Shown: positions 61,593-64,000 of the stretch, piece by piece
Position numbering within the stretch: position 1 is the first letter of the stretch
Layout of the letters: every line of letters begins with the position of its first letter
Assembly (NCBI RefSeq): GCF_000829415.1
Contig: NZ_AP014637.1
Coordinates: 6,217,001 to 6,281,000 of the forward strand
DNA length: 64,000 nt
Direction of reading: 5' to 3'
Origin: Pseudomonas sp. StFLB209
GTDB lineage: Bacteria > Pseudomonadota > Gammaproteobacteria > Pseudomonadales > Pseudomonadaceae
Position numbers and translations under genes: made by a program
The notes under the pieces: model-generated
Told to the model about the DNA's origin: nothing
The model's input: only the letters and a program-made list of their open reading frames with translations
Databases searched by the model: none

Positions 61593-62560
61593 GACTTCAA
61601 CTCCGGGCGGTGCACATCGACCCAGACGAATTTTTCCGGGTCGATTGAAGTTTCCTGGTCCAGCCGATAGGCCACCAGCTTGCCGTACAGCACGGCGCTG
61701 TAATCCAGACAGGCCAGATTGGGCCGGATCGGCGCCGGCACACCGCTGCGCCAGTAGTGACCGACAAACAGCAGCGGCTCGTCGCTGCCATAGCGCAGCA
61801 AAGCATTTTTGTCAGTGGTTGACAGTGGCGTCTTGGCCACCCCTTCAGGCAGCGCGTCAGGCTGAAAGACCACATCACCATAGGTCTGCGGGTCATCCTC
61901 CCAGAACTTGGTACGGAAGAACTCGCGGGTCAGGCCATCGCCGCCGGTGAGGGTCAGGCCGTGCGGCAGACGCATGTCGGTGCCGCGCAGCAAGCGGTTG
62001 AAAACGTTGCTGGCAAAGCTGCCAGGCGTGGCGCTGGCCTGGATGAACTGTTGGTTGATCAACCCGTTGCCATGCAGGCCACGCAGCGGCTCGATCAGGT
62101 TAGGGTCCCAGCAGGCATGCACGGCGCGAAAGCGTCCGGCATCAATGAACAACGGCAACTCATAAAGCCAGTCGATGAACTCGCGCCACTCCTGCGGATA
62201 CTGCTCGAACTGGGCCAGGGTTTCGGCGATGAGCCGCTCGTGACGCGGGGTGTGCTCACGGACGAACTTCTGGCCGGTGTGGGCCGGCGCTGGCGTCACC
62301 CAGCCCAGCACGTTGAATTCGTGGTTGCCCATGATGCACAGCGCCTGACCGGCCTGGACCATGTCGCGCACGATATGCAGCGCTTCGCGAATCCGTGGGC
62401 CGCGGTCGACGATATCGCCCAGAAACAATGCCATACGCCGTGGATGACGCCATACGCCGGCCTCGCGGCGATAGCCCATCTGCTCCAGCAGCGCCTCAAG
62501 GGTCTGGGCGCACCCGTGCACGTCACCGATCAGATCAAAGCCACGCGCCGGATCGATCAT
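61589..62560 (-). CDS. ApaH/PrpA-like metallophosphoesterase
   Basis: 323 residues from the ATG at 62560, which overlaps the nadK stop (TGATG). Calcineurin-type metal motifs: GDVHG (12-16), GDIVDRG (48-54), GNHE (78-81) and a C-terminal FVGHYWRSG. It lies between PPP-type protein phosphatases and diadenosine tetraphosphatases in appearance, so the substrate is open. Coupling to NAD kinase suggests a nucleotide-related role, but that is inference. Confidence 0.88.
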   Translation of the reverse strand: MIDPARGFDLIGDVHGCAQTLEALLEQMGYRREAGVWRHPRRMALFLGDIVDRGPRIREALHIVRDMVQAGQALCIMGNHEFNVLGWVTPAPAHTGQKFVREHTPRHERLIAETLAQFEQYPQEWREFIDWLYELPLFIDAGRFRAVHACWDPNLIEPLRGLHGNGLINQQFIQASATPGSFASNVFNRLLRGTDMRLPHGLTLTGGDGLTREFFRTKFWEDDPQTYGDVVFQPDALPEGVAKTPLSTTDKNALLRYGSDEPLLFVGHYWRSGVPAPIRPNLACLDYSAVLYGKLVAYRLDQETSIDPEKFVWVDVHRPELKS

Positions 62561-63453
62561 CAGTCGTCTCCTCGCCCACCGAGGCGGCTGCCCCAGCCGA
62601 GCTTGGTCCGGCAGACTTCGTAGTAGTTGTGATCCAGCGGGTGAATCAGGCGCAGCTTCTTGGGCTTTTTGCGCACCGTGATGGTGTCGCCCGGCGCGCA
62701 AGTGAAATGGTTTTGCCCGTCACAGGACACCTGCGGGTAGATGGTCATGTCTTTGGCCACAACGATCTTCAGCTCGCTGTTGCCATCGACCACGATGGGC
62801 CGCCCGGACAGGGTGTGCGGGTACATCGGCACAATGACAATGGCGTCGAGTTTGGGGTGCATGATCGGGCCGCCGGCCGACAGCGCGTAGGCGGTAGAGC
62901 CGGTCGGGGTCGCGACGATCAGGCCGTCGGCCTTCTGGCTGCAGACGAACTGGCCATCGATGTAGATTTCAAACTCGATCATCCGGGTTGATTTGCCGGG
63001 GTGCAGCACGACATCGTTAAGCGCATCGCCCTGACCGATGCTTTCGCCGTGACGACGCGCTTCGGCTTCGAGCAGAAAACGGTTTTCGACCAGATAGTGA
63101 CCGTCGAGGACTTCTGCGACTTTCAATTCCAGTTCGTCGGGGCGGATATCGGTGAGAAAGCCCAGGTTGCCGCGGTTGATGCCCAATACCGGGACATTGT
63201 GGCGGGCCAAGGCGCGGGCGGCGCCGAGCAGGCTGCCGTCGCCACCGACGACAATGACCAGGTCGCAGACTTCGCCGAGCATTTTGCGTGAGGACGTTTG
63301 CAGGCCATGACCGGGCAGCACCTCGGCGATGGTGTCTTCGAGAATGACGTGCAGGTGGCGGTCCAACAGGAACCTCTTGAGCCGGCGCACCGTTTCCAGC
63401 ACCTGGGCGCTGCCCAGACGGCCGATGATGCCGATATTACGAAAGTGCTCCAT
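62560..63453 (-). CDS. nadK: NAD kinase
   Basis: 297 residues from the ATG at 63453 (MEHFRNIGIIGRLGS). GGDGS (70-74) binds ATP, followed by INRGNLGFLTDI and, in the C-terminal domain, KADGLIVATPTGSTAYALSA. It phosphorylates NAD to NADP in the cytoplasm. First gene of a run nadK-phosphoesterase-glpG-DUF1315-DUF2797-pepN on the minus strand with overlaps or gaps under 30 bases. Confidence 0.97.
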   Translation of the reverse strand: MEHFRNIGIIGRLGSAQVLETVRRLKRFLLDRHLHVILEDTIAEVLPGHGLQTSSRKMLGEVCDLVIVVGGDGSLLGAARALARHNVPVLGINRGNLGFLTDIRPDELELKVAEVLDGHYLVENRFLLEAEARRHGESIGQGDALNDVVLHPGKSTRMIEFEIYIDGQFVCSQKADGLIVATPTGSTAYALSAGGPIMHPKLDAIVIVPMYPHTLSGRPIVVDGNSELKIVVAKDMTIYPQVSCDGQNHFTCAPGDTITVRKKPKKLRLIHPLDHNYYEVCRTKLGWGSRLGGRGDD

Positions 63454-63601
63454 GAGGCTCCTGCTAAGTCTGCGAAACGGCGTTATGAGCGCGATTATGG
63501 CGAAACGCCCGGCGGGCGGCAAACCGGGGGTGGGTCGGGTGCTGTTGCGGGCATTGCCTGGCGTCCGAAAGCCCGCCTTCGATCTACCTTGCAAGACCTG
63601 C

Positions 63602-63657
63602 CGGGTGGCGATCCGCTTTAGCCGTGAAGGCCATCCAACATTAACCTGATTAATCAG
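63602..63657. repeat. REP remnant and a 12-bp palindrome in the nadK/DUF1853 gap
   Basis: CGGGTGGCGATCCGCTTTAG plus CCGTGAAG (63602-63629) matches the left end of the repeat at 15.66 kb. Next to it lies the perfect palindrome CTGATTAATCAG (63646-63657), flanked by GGCCA and TGGCC and followed by TTTTT. The remaining gap 63454-63710 holds nothing else I recognise. Confidence 0.6.
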
Positions 63658-63710
63658 TGGCCTTTTTCTGATGCCTTACCTTGTCACTGCGCCAGCGCTA
63701 TTCTTGCTGC

Positions 63711-64000
63711 ATGACACCTTTCCCTTCTCTCTCCGGTCTGCCCCGCCAGCTACGCCATCCCGAGGTGCGTGATCTGGCCTGGGTGATGCTTGCTCCGCCG
63801 ATGCTGGCCGAGGCGCCTTGGGTGCAGCGTCATCCGCTCAGCGGCAGCGATTGGGTGGCGGCCCCCGAACAGTTGCGTGACTGGCTGCTGGCCCTCGATC
63901 ACCACCCGGCTTCGCTGGTCCAGTGGCTGGAGCAGGCGTCGACGCGCCGGCTGGGGCGTTACTACGAGCGACTCTGGCAATACGCAGTGCTGCAGGCTCC
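63711..64000 (+). CDS. DUF1853 family protein, N-terminal part
   Basis: About 96 residues are present and the frame is open at the right edge, so the gene continues beyond the window. It starts MTPFPSLSGLPRQLRHPEVR and continues with DLAWVMLAPPML and a YYERLWQYAV segment, typical of DUF1853. The family is soluble and of unknown function. It is divergent from nadK. Confidence 0.8.
   Translation, partial: MTPFPSLSGLPRQLRHPEVRDLAWVMLAPPMLAEAPWVQRHPLSGSDWVAAPEQLRDWLLALDHHPASLVQWLEQASTRRLGRYYERLWQYAVLQA

Overview
The window is chromosomal DNA of a Pseudomonas, most likely of the fluorescens/putida lineage. It is GC-rich and densely packed. The gene content is typical of the genus: a psl exopolysaccharide cluster, a 180-kDa-type NAD-glutamate dehydrogenase, AcnB, MiaE, SbcCD and the DUF1853/NadK/PepN neighbourhood. 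REP-like palindromes and related intergenic repeats are scattered through it. I see no prophage, integrase, CRISPR array, rRNA or tRNA.

Layout. 1-7416: the 3' half of a psl-type exopolysaccharide operon (end of pslF, then pslG, H, I, J, an extra hexapeptide acetyltransferase, and pslK). 7.9-10.0 kb: a LysR regulator and a secreted CAP-domain protein. 10.0-13.8 kb: LysR plus pxpABC (5-oxoproline hydrolysis). 13.8-15.7 kb: a metallo-beta-lactamase-fold hydrolase divergent from a TetR regulator around a palindromic operator. 16.3-19.7 kb: an emrRAB-like drug-efflux operon. 19.8-25 kb: miaE, a tandem universal stress protein, a DUF1289 protein, and acnB with a long structured leader. 25.3-30.1 kb: gdhB. 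30.5-31.6 kb: an unknown acidic protein and an amidohydrolase. 31.8-38.7 kb: a MoxR/Bat operon. 38.7-43.6 kb: sbcDC. 43.6-46.7 kb: two small envelope proteins, a periplasmic lactonase, an orphan five-helix glucose-dehydrogenase-type membrane anchor and a small acidic protein. 46.8-50.2 kb: an RND/MMPL transporter with a YCF48-like beta-propeller partner. 50.5-56.7 kb: a yjfIJKLMC-type PspA/ATP-grasp membrane cluster that also carries a rhomboid protease and an RCK potassium channel. 56.9-63.5 kb: pepN, DUF2797, DUF1315, glpG-like rhomboid, metallophosphoesterase and nadK. 63.7 kb to the end: start of a DUF1853 gene.

How it fits together. Most operons are tightly coupled by ATGA, TAATG, TGATG or TTGA overlaps. 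Three gene pairs or operons have a visible palindromic operator beside their own regulator: LysR/pxp, TetR/MBL and MarR/emrAB. The points most worth following are: the expanded yjf cluster, whose first gene seems to fuse a ribbon-helix-helix-like DNA-binding segment to DUF2170 and lies behind a perfect 14-bp palindrome; the orphan membrane anchor beside a secreted lactonase; the 138-bp nested inverted repeat in the acnB leader; and a composite intergenic repeat family with members at four loci plus a remnant. Most of the larger repeats sit between convergent genes.
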